23,010 nt of DNA from CAVSWN01 sp046728115 (GTDB lineage Bacteria; Acidobacteriota; Vicinamibacteria; Vicinamibacterales; CAVVIG01). The stretch spans positions 1 through 23,010 of the forward strand of contig JBKPDW010000507.1 in the NCBI GenBank assembly GCA_046728115.1, in the 5' to 3' direction. Positions 9,041-16,641 of this stretch are shown one piece after another. The notes under the pieces are model-generated. The model saw only the letters and a program-made list of their open reading frames with translations. It was not told where the DNA came from and ran no database searches. The translations under genes were made by a program, and so were the position numbers. How positions within the stretch are numbered: position 1 is the stretch's first letter; every line of letters begins with the position of its first letter.

Positions 9041-9111
9041 GAATTGGCGAGCTGGCGTAATGGCGAGTCGATAAACGGACGAACTCCGACGCGTTTCCAT
9101 TCGCCAATTGA
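9041..9111. repeat. Inverted array of diverged AATTGGCGA words
   Basis: The divergent region between the efflux operon and the methyltransferase gene contains AATTGGCGA, GCTGGCGTA and ATGGCGA words in a row (9042-9068), then the complement CCATTCGCCAATTG (9097-9110). AATTGGCGA at 9042-9050 and TCGCCAATT at 9101-9109 are perfect reverse complements. This is the third occurrence around this operon of the same word-array/complement layout, again with a different word. Confidence 0.65.
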
Positions 9112-9131
9112 AGATGCATTCCGGCTGATGA

Positions 9132-9986
9132 ATGTCGATGGCTGATCCGATCATTCGCGACATTTCCGACACGGCGCGATGGGTAGCCGTTTATCGGGCC
9201 CGCGAAACCGATCAGCCCGACGCGGTTTTCCGGGATCCGTTTGCCAGAGCGCTGGCTGGCGAACGCGGAGAACAGATCGCTCGCGCGATGCCGTTTGGAG
9301 AACAGAATGCGTGGTCCTTCATCGCGCGCACCTATGCGATCGATCGAATGGTGGAGGCGTCGGTCGCGGCGGGCGCGGACCTCGTCGTGAACCTGGCGGC
9401 CGGCCTCGATGCACGGCCCTATCGTATGGATCTGCCGGCGACGCTGCGGTGGATCGAAGTCGATTTGCCGGAGATCTTTCAATACAAGGAAACGGTGCTT
9501 GCGGCGTCAACGCCCCGGTGCGCGCTCGAACGTATACCGCTCGATCTGTCGAACGCCGATGCGAGGCGCGGGCTGTTCCAGCGATTGGACCGCACGTCGA
9601 CGCGCGCACTGATCGTATCCGAAGGCCTGTTGGTGTACCTGATGGCTGACGAAGTGTGTGCGCTCGGTCGCGATCTGGCGAGCTTCGCGAGCTTTGCGGA
9701 ATGGATCGTCGACATCGTGTCGCCCGGGCTGCTCAAGATGCTGCAAGAACGCATGGGGACGATCATGGCCGAGGCCGGTGCGCCTTACGTGTTCGCGCCG
9801 CCTGAGGGACCGTCGTTTTTCGAGCGCTGCGGGTGGAAGCCCGAGCAGGTGAAGTCAATGCTCAAGACGGCTCACGGCTTGAAACGCCTTCCGTTGATGC
9901 TGCGAATGTTCGCGATGATGCCCGAAGGGACCGGACCGGCGGGCTCGCGGCCCTGGGCCGGGGTATGTCTGCTTCGCCGGATCTGA
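9132..9986 (+). CDS. Class I SAM-dependent methyltransferase, leucine carboxyl methyltransferase-like
   Basis: A 284-residue cytosolic methyltransferase of the PPM1/LCM type (Pfam LCMT; bacterial members are often annotated as polyketide-type O-methyltransferases). The SAM-binding motif is the LCM variant VVNLAAGLDARPYRM (about residues 85-99), followed by the acidic ribose-binding strand WIEVDLPEI (about 107-115) and the family segment IVSEGLLVYL (about residue 175). The N-terminal ISDTARWVAVYRARETDQPDAVFRDPFA is typical. Start is ATG 9132, or the second ATG two codons later. The ribosome site is weak, so the start is uncertain by a few residues. It stands alone on the plus strand, divergent from the efflux operon and converging with the next gene after only eight bases. 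Substrate is unknown. Confidence 0.88.
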   Translation: MSMADPIIRDISDTARWVAVYRARETDQPDAVFRDPFARALAGERGEQIARAMPFGEQNAWSFIARTYAIDRMVEASVAAGADLVVNLAAGLDARPYRMDLPATLRWIEVDLPEIFQYKETVLAASTPRCALERIPLDLSNADARRGLFQRLDRTSTRALIVSEGLLVYLMADEVCALGRDLASFASFAEWIVDIVSPGLLKMLQERMGTIMAEAGAPYVFAPPEGPSFFERCGWKPEQVKSMLKTAHGLKRLPLMLRMFAMMPEGTGPAGSRPWAGVCLLRRI

Positions 9987-9994
9987 CACCGAAC

Positions 9995-10890
9995 CTAACG
10001 CCGTTCGGCCACGAGCGTCCGTTCCAGCCGGCCGTACAGGACGAGCGTTGGATGGCCGGACGCTTCGAGCGCGTCGAGCACGTACGTGCGATCCGGACTG
10101 CGCACCAGCTCGATCACCCGATTCGCAAACGCAAACCACAAGGAGCGGCTGTTGCGATCCCGATCGGCCTGACGCAGGAAGGTGACGAGGCTCCGAATCA
10201 CCCGGATGCGCAAGGGGCTGGGTGGCACGAGATCGACGAGCATGGAGTAGACGGCCGCCTTCTGATAGAGGTAATCGCGTTCGCGAGCTTCGCGCGTACC
10301 GCTCCAGTGCTCGAGGTCGTCGAGGAGGCGCTCGGCCTGCATCAGCCACGCCTCCGTTCGGCGGAGCCGCTCGGGCAGCGGGGTTCGACCCGGGCCTCGC
10401 AACCGTACCATCGCCTCGTACAGTCGCCGCCCTTCCAGCGACTGCCAGAAGCGATCGAGTCTGACGCCGCCCAATGTTGCGGACGGATGCCAATCGGCGG
10501 ACGAAAGCGGTGAGATCGTTTCCGGACGCACGTCGCGGCGCCGAAGCTCGGCGTTGAAGGCGTCCAGTGCCTCGCCGTCGGCTACCCTGTCGCTGCAACG
10601 CGGGCCGGCGAATACGAAAGCGGCGCGGAGTACGCCGCAAGATAGGCTTCCTCGAGCAGTTCGCGCTTCCAGTCCGGATCGACCCTCTTCGATGCGGCGA
10701 GCCGCAGCAGCGCATCGGCCGCGAACTCGGGCGGAGCCGCGCGGGCATCCCTCACGAGTGATTCAATCGCTGAATCACGGACTGCGCCGTCGGCTGCGCC
10801 CGTCGTGCGCCCGAAAGAAGAGTCCTGCGCGAAGATGTTGGCCGCGAACGCTGAGGCGAGGAAAAGGTAGGCGCCTGCGCCGCGCATCAT
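9995..10890 (-). pseudogene. Exported hypothetical protein, frameshifted
   Basis: Two minus-strand reading frames appear to be halves of one gene. The 5' half (10890-10582, 102 residues) starts MMRGAGAYLFLASAFAANIFA, a likely signal peptide ending near AQ, then continues with AIESLVRDARAAPPEFAADALLRLAAS and ELLEEAYLAAYSAP before a TAG at 10582-10584. The 3' half is open in another frame from beyond 10620 to a TAG at 9995-9997 and reads as ordinary protein (DGEALDAFNAELRRRD, then LEGRRLYEAMVRLRG, LVPPSPLRIRVIRSLVTFLRQADRD, DALEASGHPTLVLYGRLERTLV). No good independent start exists for the second half apart from a GTG at 10531 without a visible ribosome site. The switch lies within about 10580-10640. 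I recall similar exported proteins of unknown function in Acidobacteriota, normally longer. An indel in the assembly or true decay are both possible. Confidence 0.6.
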
Positions 10891-10910
10891 GCGATCTTAG
10901 ACGCATCAAC

Positions 10911-11627
10911 TCATCCGTTGGCTTTTCGCTTGAGCAGCGGATACGGATCGATCGCCTGACCCTTCCACCACTTGTGGTCGTCACCCAGCTCGAACACCGC
11001 GAAGTGCAGGTGCGGCGTGTTGGGGGGCGCGTTGCCCGACGTTCCCACGTAGCCGATCACCTGGCCCTGCGCGACCGCATCGCCGTCGTGCAGACCTTCC
11101 GCGTAGCGTTCCAGATGGGCGTAGTAGTAGCAGAACCGTCCTGACGAATCGAACTGATAAATCGTGCGGCCGCCTTCCCTGCTCACGAAGAGCTTTGCGA
11201 TCGATCCGCTCCCGACCGCATGGACCGGCGTGTTTCGGGCAGCGAGGATATCGACCGCCTCGTGTGGGCGATTGCCGCGCCGTTCGTTGAAGCTGTCTTT
11301 CACGGCCTCGAGGTTCATGCCCTCGATTGGGAGCTGAAACCCGGACGTGCCGGTCGTCCCCAGACGATGTTCGGGACTATCCTGAGGCTGCCGGCCGATC
11401 GTGGGCGAGGGCGCTGGTGTTGACGGCGCTGTCCCGACTGACGATAAGGGCGGCACGTCGCGGGTCGCCGCGGGCGAGTCTGACGTCGGCGCGGGAGCGA
11501 TCAGCGTAGGCGTGTCGACGGGCTGCGGAGGGCCATAGGTTCGCAGTACCGAATCGACCAGCACACCGGCGGCGAACGAGAGCACCACCGCCGCGAGCGG
11601 CGGACGACGGGTCGCGCGTTTCTTCAT
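10911..11627 (-). CDS. M23-family metallopeptidase (LytM/peptidoglycan endopeptidase-like)
   Basis: A 238-residue envelope peptidase expected to cut peptidoglycan cross-bridges. A positively charged N-terminus and one hydrophobic helix (about residues 10-28) act as signal or anchor, followed by a Pro/Thr/Ser-rich linker (about 33-90) and the M23 domain. The zinc ligands fit H122 and D126 (RPHEAVDI) and H208 of HLH (TPHLHFAV); H171 (YYYAHLERY) and H206 fit the catalytic histidines. All key residues are present, so an active enzyme is expected rather than a NlpD-like activator. The ATG at 11627 is chosen because the signal follows at once and its ATGA overlaps the stop of the upstream L,D-transpeptidase gene, implying translational coupling. 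The longer upstream extension of the frame lacks protein-like character. Confidence 0.9.
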   Translation of the reverse strand: MKKRATRRPPLAAVVLSFAAGVLVDSVLRTYGPPQPVDTPTLIAPAPTSDSPAATRDVPPLSSVGTAPSTPAPSPTIGRQPQDSPEHRLGTTGTSGFQLPIEGMNLEAVKDSFNERRGNRPHEAVDILAARNTPVHAVGSGSIAKLFVSREGGRTIYQFDSSGRFCYYYAHLERYAEGLHDGDAVAQGQVIGYVGTSGNAPPNTPHLHFAVFELGDDHKWWKGQAIDPYPLLKRKANG

Positions 11628-12655
11628 CGAAACTCCACAGGGGTACCAGGCTTTACGAGCGCGGCCACACGGGCGGCGTCCCAATTCGTCAGTCGAACGC
11701 ACCCATGCGAAGCGGTGCGACCGATTGCCCCTGGCTCGGGCGTTCCGTGGAGGCCGTAGTGTTCCAGGCTCAGCGCGATCCACACCACACCGACCGGGTT
11801 GTTGGGTCCGGGTTTGATCGTCGCCTTCGAGTCTTTCGGATTGGCGTCCCAGAAGAGATCCGGGTTGTAGTGAAACGTCGAACGCCAGTTGACGGCGGTC
11901 ACTCTATAGTCGCCCGTTGGCAGCGGATCGTGGTCGCTCCCTGTTGTGACCGGCGCGAAGAAGACCACCGTACCGTCGGCGCGCAGCGCCCGCAGCGACG
12001 AGTCGTCGCGGGTCACCTGAATGACGAGATCGCCGTTGTCGGGATCGAACACCGGCTTCCGCTCGGCATCGAAAGGCGTGACTGCCGGTACGCGGATCTG
12101 ATCGCCCTCCGCAAACACCGTGGCCGGATTCAGCCGATGCAGCAGTTGCGGCGATGCGTGAAAACGCTCGCTCAAGAGTTCGAGCGTCGATCGATATCCA
12201 AGGGCCGGCAGGCTTGCCTGATCGGCCAGTCGGCGCGGAATCTCTGTCTGAAATGGCCCTTTCGCGTCCTCGGCTGTGACCGTATACGTCGTAATCGTTC
12301 GCTCGTCGGATTCGCCGATCAACGCGGCCCAGGCGTCGCAACTGAACCCGGACGCCGACATCCGGTTCGCGATCTGAAATGCCGCCAGCGCGTGCGCGAA
12401 GTTGTCGCCAGGTTGTCCATCAATCTGTCCCGGCGAAAACCCCTGCCGGTCGAGCAGCACTTGGAATCCAATGTAGTCGCCGCAGGGAAGTGTTAGCCCC
12501 GGCTGTGGTGACGCCGGACGACGCGGCGTCGCGCGAGGGTGACGCTGTTGTGCGGACGAACGCGGCGATGTCCGCGTCTCATTCTGAGAAGCACCACCGA
12601 GCGTGGCGATGGAGAGTAAGACGGCAATGACAACCTGAAGCGTTCGGGTTCGCAT
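11624..12655 (-). CDS. L,D-transpeptidase (YkuD) with peptidoglycan-binding and LysM-like regions
   Basis: A 343-residue exported enzyme that forms 3-3 peptidoglycan cross-links or attaches proteins to peptidoglycan. From ATG 12655 it has a signal sequence (RTLQVVIAVLLSIATLGGA), a Pro/Arg-rich linker, and a PG_binding_1-like repeat (FQVLLDRQGFSPGQIDGQPGDN..ALAAFQ). A LysM-like segment follows (YRSTLELLSERFHASPQLLHRLNP..GDQIRVP), then the YkuD domain with LEHYGLHGTPEP and the catalytic SHGCVRL (H317, C319). All active-site elements are present. It is the first gene of a two-gene unit overlapping the M23 peptidase by ATGA, so synthesis and cleavage of wall cross-links are co-expressed. Its start codon shares the CATG at 12653-12656 with the possible start of the divergent Kdo hydroxylase gene. 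A longer start 14 codons upstream is less likely. Confidence 0.92.
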   Translation of the reverse strand: MRTRTLQVVIAVLLSIATLGGASQNETRTSPRSSAQQRHPRATPRRPASPQPGLTLPCGDYIGFQVLLDRQGFSPGQIDGQPGDNFAHALAAFQIANRMSASGFSCDAWAALIGESDERTITTYTVTAEDAKGPFQTEIPRRLADQASLPALGYRSTLELLSERFHASPQLLHRLNPATVFAEGDQIRVPAVTPFDAERKPVFDPDNGDLVIQVTRDDSSLRALRADGTVVFFAPVTTGSDHDPLPTGDYRVTAVNWRSTFHYNPDLFWDANPKDSKATIKPGPNNPVGVVWIALSLEHYGLHGTPEPGAIGRTASHGCVRLTNWDAARVAALVKPGTPVEFR

Positions 12656-13583
12656 GCCATCTGGTGGTGCACGACCCGTGCCTCGACCGCGGTACACTGA
12701 GCGTCCCTTGAAATCTCAATTGTTCAGGTTGGAGCAACTCGATTGGCACGGGGAGCCATCTGAGGGGGGGCCGGATGTGCAGTCCGCCCTCGAGTCCGGC
12801 GATGTTGTGTTCTGCCCGGGTTTGACCTTTACGGTCGAGCCAGCGGAGCAGGCGCTGTTTACGCCGGCCATCCTCGGCGGATCGAAGAATGCCAGCTACG
12901 ATCCGGCCGCTGATCGGCTTGGTGGAACCAGCGTGTCGGGCGGCAACGCCGAAGTGCTGCGCGGATTCATTCGACGATTCAGCGACGCATCAGCCGACCT
13001 GGTAAACCGACTGTTTCCCGGGTATCGACGCGAGATCACGCGCGCGCGCGCAAGTTTTCGTCCCGCCGAGATTGCGGGCCGCGTGACGTCGTGGAGAAAG
13101 GACGACACACGCCTGCACGTTGACGCGTTTCCGGCGACGCCCTCCGGCGGCAAGCGAATCCTCCGCGTGTTCGCCAACGTCAACCCGGCGGGCCGGCCGC
13201 GGGCATGGCGTATCGGCGACGAATTCGAAGCGGTTGCGCGCAGGTTTGCCGATCGGTTGCGCCTTCCGGTTCCCGGCACCGGCGCGCTGCTGGCGTTCGT
13301 CCGCGTGACGAAGACGCCGCGCTCGCCTTACGACGCGCTGATGCTGCAGCTGCACGATCGGATGAAGCAGGACAACACGTTTCAGACTGAGTCGCCGCAG
13401 ACCGCAGTGGAATTCCCGGCGGGATCCACGTGGATGGCGTTCACCGACCAGGTGAGTCATGCCGCGACGGCCGGTCAATACCAGCTGGAACAGACGTTTC
13501 TGCTGCCGGTTGCGGCGATGCGCGAACCCGCGCGATCGCCGTTGAACATTCTCGAGAGGATCAAGGGTAAACGGCTCGCATGA
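12654..13583 (+). CDS. kdoO: Kdo hydroxylase (KdoO-type Fe(II)/2-oxoglutarate dioxygenase)
   Basis: Converts the Kdo sugar of the lipopolysaccharide inner core to the 3-hydroxylated form (Ko) in Kdo-hydroxylase family members. The 309-residue product shows the family core RKDDTRLHVDAFPATP..GKRILRVFANVNPAGRPRAWRIGDEFE. The metal-binding H155-x-D157 and a distal histidine (VSHAA, H269) fit the HxD...H triad. The C-terminal LLPVAAMREPARSPLNILERIKGKRLA is also characteristic. Residues 1 to about 22 look unlike the family, so translation may begin at a later GTG or TTG (12678, 12708 or 12720). No ribosome site decides this. It diverges from the L,D-transpeptidase/M23 pair with essentially no intergenic space if the first ATG is used. 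Its presence implies a Kdo-containing outer membrane. Confidence 0.85.
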   Translation: MPSGGARPVPRPRYTERPLKSQLFRLEQLDWHGEPSEGGPDVQSALESGDVVFCPGLTFTVEPAEQALFTPAILGGSKNASYDPAADRLGGTSVSGGNAEVLRGFIRRFSDASADLVNRLFPGYRREITRARASFRPAEIAGRVTSWRKDDTRLHVDAFPATPSGGKRILRVFANVNPAGRPRAWRIGDEFEAVARRFADRLRLPVPGTGALLAFVRVTKTPRSPYDALMLQLHDRMKQDNTFQTESPQTAVEFPAGSTWMAFTDQVSHAATAGQYQLEQTFLLPVAAMREPARSPLNILERIKGKRLA

Positions 13584-13636
13584 CAGCTGGCGAATGACTC
13601 GAGTGGCTCACGCTCGTTCCAACGCGGTCCGCACGA

Positions 13637-13655
13637 GGCCCTCGATTGCGAGGCC
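13637..13655. terminator. Possible bidirectional terminator hairpin
   Basis: GGCC-C-TCG, loop ATTG, CGA-GGCC forms a GC-rich stem with one bulged base in the 147-base gap between the convergent Kdo hydroxylase and winged-helix genes. An AGGCCGTCGG direct repeat follows. There is no T-tract, so function is a guess from position. Confidence 0.3.
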
Positions 13656-13730
13656 GTCGGAGAGGCCGTCGGCAGCATTCGCTGACTGAACAGCCATCAC
13701 CGCGTGCTACAGCGATCCGACAAACGCTCT

Positions 13731-14162
13731 CTAGTCGCGCACCGCCTTGATGATGGCTTCCATGTGTCCCAGGTACTTTTCGAGTGCGCGTCGACCGGCT
13801 GGCGCCAGCCGGAATTCCGTGCGAGGCATCCGCCCATCGAAGGATTTGGCGCACGTGATGTACTCGGCATCTTCCAGCTTGCGCGCGTGGACGCTCAAAT
13901 TGCCGTCGGTCGTTTTCAGCAATCGCTTCAGATCGTTGAACGTCAGCCGATCGTTGACCGCAAGCGCGCTCACGATGCCGAGCCGGAGGCGTTCGTGAAT
14001 CAGTCGATCGAGCTCCAGTGGTGATTGCCGGCCCTTCGATTCGCTCGGTGTGGCTCTGACCACGCTCGAAGGTCGACTGGCGAGCGCTGACTGCCGGCCC
14101 TTCGAGTCGCCCAGTGTTGCCTTCGCCACGGACGAAGAACGACTGCTGACGGATCTACCCAC
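13731..14162 (-). CDS. Winged-helix transcriptional regulator (HTH_34/MarR-like)
   Basis: A 143-residue DNA-binding protein. The conserved domain begins at about residue 49: LDRLIHERLRLGIVSALAVNDRLTFNDLKRLLKTTDGNLSVHARKLEDAEYI, then wing GRMPRTEFRLAPAGRRALEKYL and a C-terminal helix. The first 48 residues are not domain-like: they are two copies of SSV-x-x-AT-x-x-x-SKGRQS encoded by a 66-base tandem DNA repeat. The GTG at 14162 gives an 8-base overlap with the upstream membrane-protein gene (GTGGGTAG). If translation instead starts within the repeat, the repeat would be intergenic. Pairing with a multi-TM protein is a recurrent acidobacterial arrangement, and autoregulation of the pair is plausible. 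Effector and targets are unknown. Confidence 0.83.
   Translation of the reverse strand: MGRSVSSRSSSVAKATLGDSKGRQSALASRPSSVVRATPSESKGRQSPLELDRLIHERLRLGIVSALAVNDRLTFNDLKRLLKTTDGNLSVHARKLEDAEYITCAKSFDGRMPRTEFRLAPAGRRALEKYLGHMEAIIKAVRD
14026..14155. repeat. 66-base imperfect tandem repeat encoding a regulator N-terminus
   Basis: Copy A begins at 14026 and copy B at 14092. Both open with TGCCGGCCCTTCGA-x-TCGC and continue to match through CCACG...CGAAG...CGACTG. Copy A contains the inverted pair CCTTCGA / TCGAAGG, so each unit resembles a palindromic dispersed element. The period is a multiple of three, keeping the overlapping reading frame open. Confidence 0.7.
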
Positions 14163-14745
14163 CGTACCTCCTCGCGATCACCAGTCCAAATCCGATGTGC
14201 AGGCCACCAAAGCCGGCTGCCATCAACCAATGTCCCCACGCGGCGGGGACGACGAACGCGATGACGCCGAGAGTCATGAAGGCCAGCCCCATCATCGGTA
14301 CGATTCGTACGGAGAATGCGCCGCCTGTCGCGACCGCGGTGCCATAGAGCAGCAGCCAGCATCCGGGCAATCGCGCCTTGAGACCCATCATGGCGAACAC
14401 AGGGGTCAGTACCATTCCTGCGACGAGGGGCGGTACGAACGCCAGCGCGAACCGGTGAGCGGGGGCGGCCGACGAGAGGGGCGCGCCCGATCGCCGCGCT
14501 TTGATGGTCATCGCGACCAGCGCGATCGTCGCGGCGACGGCGGCATCCACGAACCAGACGGCGACCCACCGGATCGAGTCGTCCGGCGGACCGGAGACGA
14601 CAGCCGTCACGACGGCACTCAATCCCATCAGGACACCGCCCCAGCCCGGTACGGCCGTGAACGCGCTGGCACGCTCCATCGCCTCGCGGATGAAGCGCAG
14701 GTTCTCCATCGCATGCGCGTGAAGAGGCTCAGGAGCAGCGGTCAT
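14155..14745 (-). CDS. Conserved membrane protein of unknown function (six predicted TM segments)
   Basis: A 196-residue protein starting MTAAPEPLHAHAMENLRFIREAMERASAF, an amphipathic N-terminal stretch, followed by six hydrophobic segments. These include GVLMGLSAVVTAVVSG, WVAVWFVDAAVAATIALVAM, LAFVPPLVAGMVLTPVF, WLLLYGTAVATGGAFSV and LMAAGFGGLHIGFGLVIA. The NLRFIREAMERA...FTAVPGWGG start and the GGAFSVRIVPMMG and GGLHIGFGLVIARR-Y-GG segments recur, as far as I recall, in acidobacterial proteins encoded next to a winged-helix regulator, exactly as here. The ATG at 14745 is chosen because upstream codons are low-quality and overlap the hairpin after usp. The stop overlaps the regulator start. 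No function is assigned. Confidence 0.8.
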   Translation of the reverse strand: MTAAPEPLHAHAMENLRFIREAMERASAFTAVPGWGGVLMGLSAVVTAVVSGPPDDSIRWVAVWFVDAAVAATIALVAMTIKARRSGAPLSSAAPAHRFALAFVPPLVAGMVLTPVFAMMGLKARLPGCWLLLYGTAVATGGAFSVRIVPMMGLAFMTLGVIAFVVPAAWGHWLMAAGFGGLHIGFGLVIARRYGG

Positions 14746-14836
14746 CGACAAGGACTTTATAGCACAGAGTCTTAGCGCAGGGCGGCCGGCAGGTGGATCG
14801 CAGGACGTGTGGGACGGGCAGCGAGGACAATTGCGC

Positions 14837-14857
14837 CGCGGCCCTTCGAGGGCCGCG
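14837..14857 (-). terminator. Hairpin after usp
   Basis: CGCGGCCC, loop TTCGA, GGGCCGCG is a perfect 8-base stem starting seven bases beyond the usp stop. No U-run follows on the minus strand, so it may act as a transcript-end stabiliser rather than an intrinsic terminator. It shares the GGCCCTTCGA core with the repeat at 14026. Confidence 0.45.
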
Positions 14858-14864
14858 ACTGGGA

Positions 14865-15287
14865 TCACTGAGCGCGGAGCAGCAGCACGGGCACCTTCAC
14901 GAGGTGTCGAACCCGATCGGCGGTGGTGCCGTGGACGACGTCAGCGAGAAAGCGGTGGCCATGTGTGGACATGGCGACAAGGTCGACGTCCTGCTCCTCG
15001 GTTGCGCGAATCAGCTCGGTCGCCGGATCGCCCATCGCCAGCTTGGTTTGAACGTTGAAGCCCTGTTGAGACAGCTCTTCGCGAAGGCCTTCGAGGTACG
15101 CGCGATCCGATCGCATTTCCTCGGACTCGCGCAGCTTGAGCTGATCGAAGTTGCGCGCCGCCCAGCCGTCCGCCACGTGAATGAGCAGCAGTTCAGCGCC
15201 GGTGACTTTTGCGAGACTGGTGACGTGATTCAGAATCGTCCGATCGGCGCCGGAGTTCTCGACCGCGACCAGAATGCGGCGGTACAT
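14865..15287 (-). CDS. Universal stress protein (UspA family)
   Basis: A 140-residue cytosolic single-domain USP. The first strand is MYRRILVAVENSGADRTIL, then ELLLIHVADGW, DVDLVAMSTHGHRFLADVVHGTTADRVRHLVKVPVLLLR. The nucleotide-binding consensus G-x2-G-x9-G(S/T) is only partly kept: the first glycine and the GT are present, but the second glycine is Phe, a variant (GHRFL) I recall in USPs partnered with Nramp transporters. It starts three bases after the mntH stop, so it is surely in the same transcript; Nramp-USP fusions and pairs are known. A role in tuning metal import or stress response is inferred. Confidence 0.93.
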   Translation of the reverse strand: MYRRILVAVENSGADRTILNHVTSLAKVTGAELLLIHVADGWAARNFDQLKLRESEEMRSDRAYLEGLREELSQQGFNVQTKLAMGDPATELIRATEEQDVDLVAMSTHGHRFLADVVHGTTADRVRHLVKVPVLLLRAQ

Positions 15288-15290
15288 GAC

Positions 15291-16634
15291 CTACCCAGCA
15301 AAAGTCTGCCACAACAGATAGCAGTTGAGCGCGGCAATCACGATCGCCACCGGCCATGCGAGCGCTTTCACCCACCAGGGGTTGGCGAACGAGCCCATCT
15401 TGTGAGCGTCGCCGGTGAACATCACCAGCGGGATTACCGCAAACGACAGCTGCAGGCTCAAGATGACCTGGCTCAGGATGAGCAGCTGACCGGATCCGCG
15501 TTCCCCGTAGAGCACCACGACGATGACGGCTGGCACGATGGCGATCAGGCGCGTAATCAACCGCCGCAGCCACGGCCGCAACCGGAGGTTGATGAATCCT
15601 TCCATCACGATTTGGCCGGCGAGCGTTCCGGTGAGCGTGGCGTTCTGGCCGGAGCAGAGCAGAGCAACCGCAAACAGGATGCTGGCCGCCTTGAGGCCGA
15701 GCAGCGGCGAGAGCAGCTGAAACGCATCTCCGATGTCCGCCACGGCTTCATGGCCGCTGCCGTGAAACACCGCTGCCGACATCACCAGGATGGCGCCGTT
15801 GATGAACAACGCTGACATGAGCGCGAACGACGAGTCGATCGTGGCGAAGCGGATAGCTTCCGCTTTGCTCGCGACGTTGTCCAGATACTTGCGCGTCTGA
15901 ACGATCGACGAATGGAGATACAAATTGTGCGGCATCACCGTTGCGCCCAGAATCCCGATCGCAATGTACAGCATGTCGGGATTGCGCACGATCTCGACGC
16001 GCGGGATGAAGCCGGTGGCCACTGCGGTCCAGTCTGGCCGCGCCAGCCACAGCTCGATGCCGAAGCATCCGGCGATGGCGACGATGAGTCCAATGACCAG
16101 CGCCTCCACGTATCGAAAGCCCCTGTGCTGGAGAAAGAGAACGATCAGCACGTCGAGCGCCGTCAGGCAGACGCCCCACACCAGCGGCAGCCCGAACAGG
16201 AGGTTCAAGGCGATTGCGGCGCCGATCACCTCCGCGAGGTCGCACGCCGCGATGGCGATTTCGCAGAGGACCCACAGCGTGATCGTCGTGGGTCGTGAGT
16301 AGCTGTCTCGGCAGGCCTGCGCGAGATCGCGACCGCTGGCGATGCCCAGGCGCGCAGCCAGCGCCTGCAGCAGGATCGCCATCGCATTCGAGATCACGAT
16401 GACGCTCAGCAGCGTGTAGCCATAGCGCGCGCCCCCGGCAAGGTCAGTTGCCCAATTGCCAGGGTCCATGTACCCGACGGCCACCAGATAACCAGGTCCG
16501 GCGAACGCCAGCATTTTTCGCCAGAATCCGGCGGTCTGCGGTATCGGTATCGAAGCGTGCACCTCAGGCAGACTCGGATTCGTCCTGTCGAGTCGCCAGC
16601 CACGGGCCGGGGCAGAAGGGATTTCAGTCGCCAT
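15291..16634 (-). CDS. mntH: Nramp-family divalent metal (Mn2+/Fe2+) transporter
   Basis: A proton-coupled inner-membrane importer of Mn2+ and related divalent metals, 447 residues with about 11 hydrophobic segments. The TM1 metal-binding motif is intact (GYMDPGNWATDLAGG, D57-P-G-N60), as is the TM6 motif (ATVMPHNLYLHSSIV, M234-P-H-N), so metal selectivity like that of MntH is expected. The cytosolic N-terminus SLPEVHASIPIPQTAGFWRKMLAFAGPGYLVAVGY is typical of the group with an adjacent USP. Start is the ATG at 16634, with no clear ribosome site; the candidate operator palindrome ends eight bases before it, so the leader may be very short. First gene of a mntH-usp operon. Confidence 0.95.
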   Translation of the reverse strand: MATEIPSAPARGWRLDRTNPSLPEVHASIPIPQTAGFWRKMLAFAGPGYLVAVGYMDPGNWATDLAGGARYGYTLLSVIVISNAMAILLQALAARLGIASGRDLAQACRDSYSRPTTITLWVLCEIAIAACDLAEVIGAAIALNLLFGLPLVWGVCLTALDVLIVLFLQHRGFRYVEALVIGLIVAIAGCFGIELWLARPDWTAVATGFIPRVEIVRNPDMLYIAIGILGATVMPHNLYLHSSIVQTRKYLDNVASKAEAIRFATIDSSFALMSALFINGAILVMSAAVFHGSGHEAVADIGDAFQLLSPLLGLKAASILFAVALLCSGQNATLTGTLAGQIVMEGFINLRLRPWLRRLITRLIAIVPAVIVVVLYGERGSGQLLILSQVILSLQLSFAVIPLVMFTGDAHKMGSFANPWWVKALAWPVAIVIAALNCYLLWQTFAG

Positions 16635-16641
16635 TCGGGCT

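Noticed and set aside
7514..9145. 543-codon plus-strand open frame
   Set aside because: It is antisense to the adaptor lipoprotein gene, which has clear lipobox and lipoyl-domain motifs. The plus-strand product has no recognisable domain.
13475..13678. Small minus-strand frame after the Kdo hydroxylase
   Set aside because: Overlaps conserved Kdo hydroxylase C-terminal codons and a GC hairpin; composition is not protein-like.
14050..15815. Plus-strand frames over the membrane-protein, usp and mntH genes
   Set aside because: Compositionally biased shadows of three well-identified minus-strand genes.
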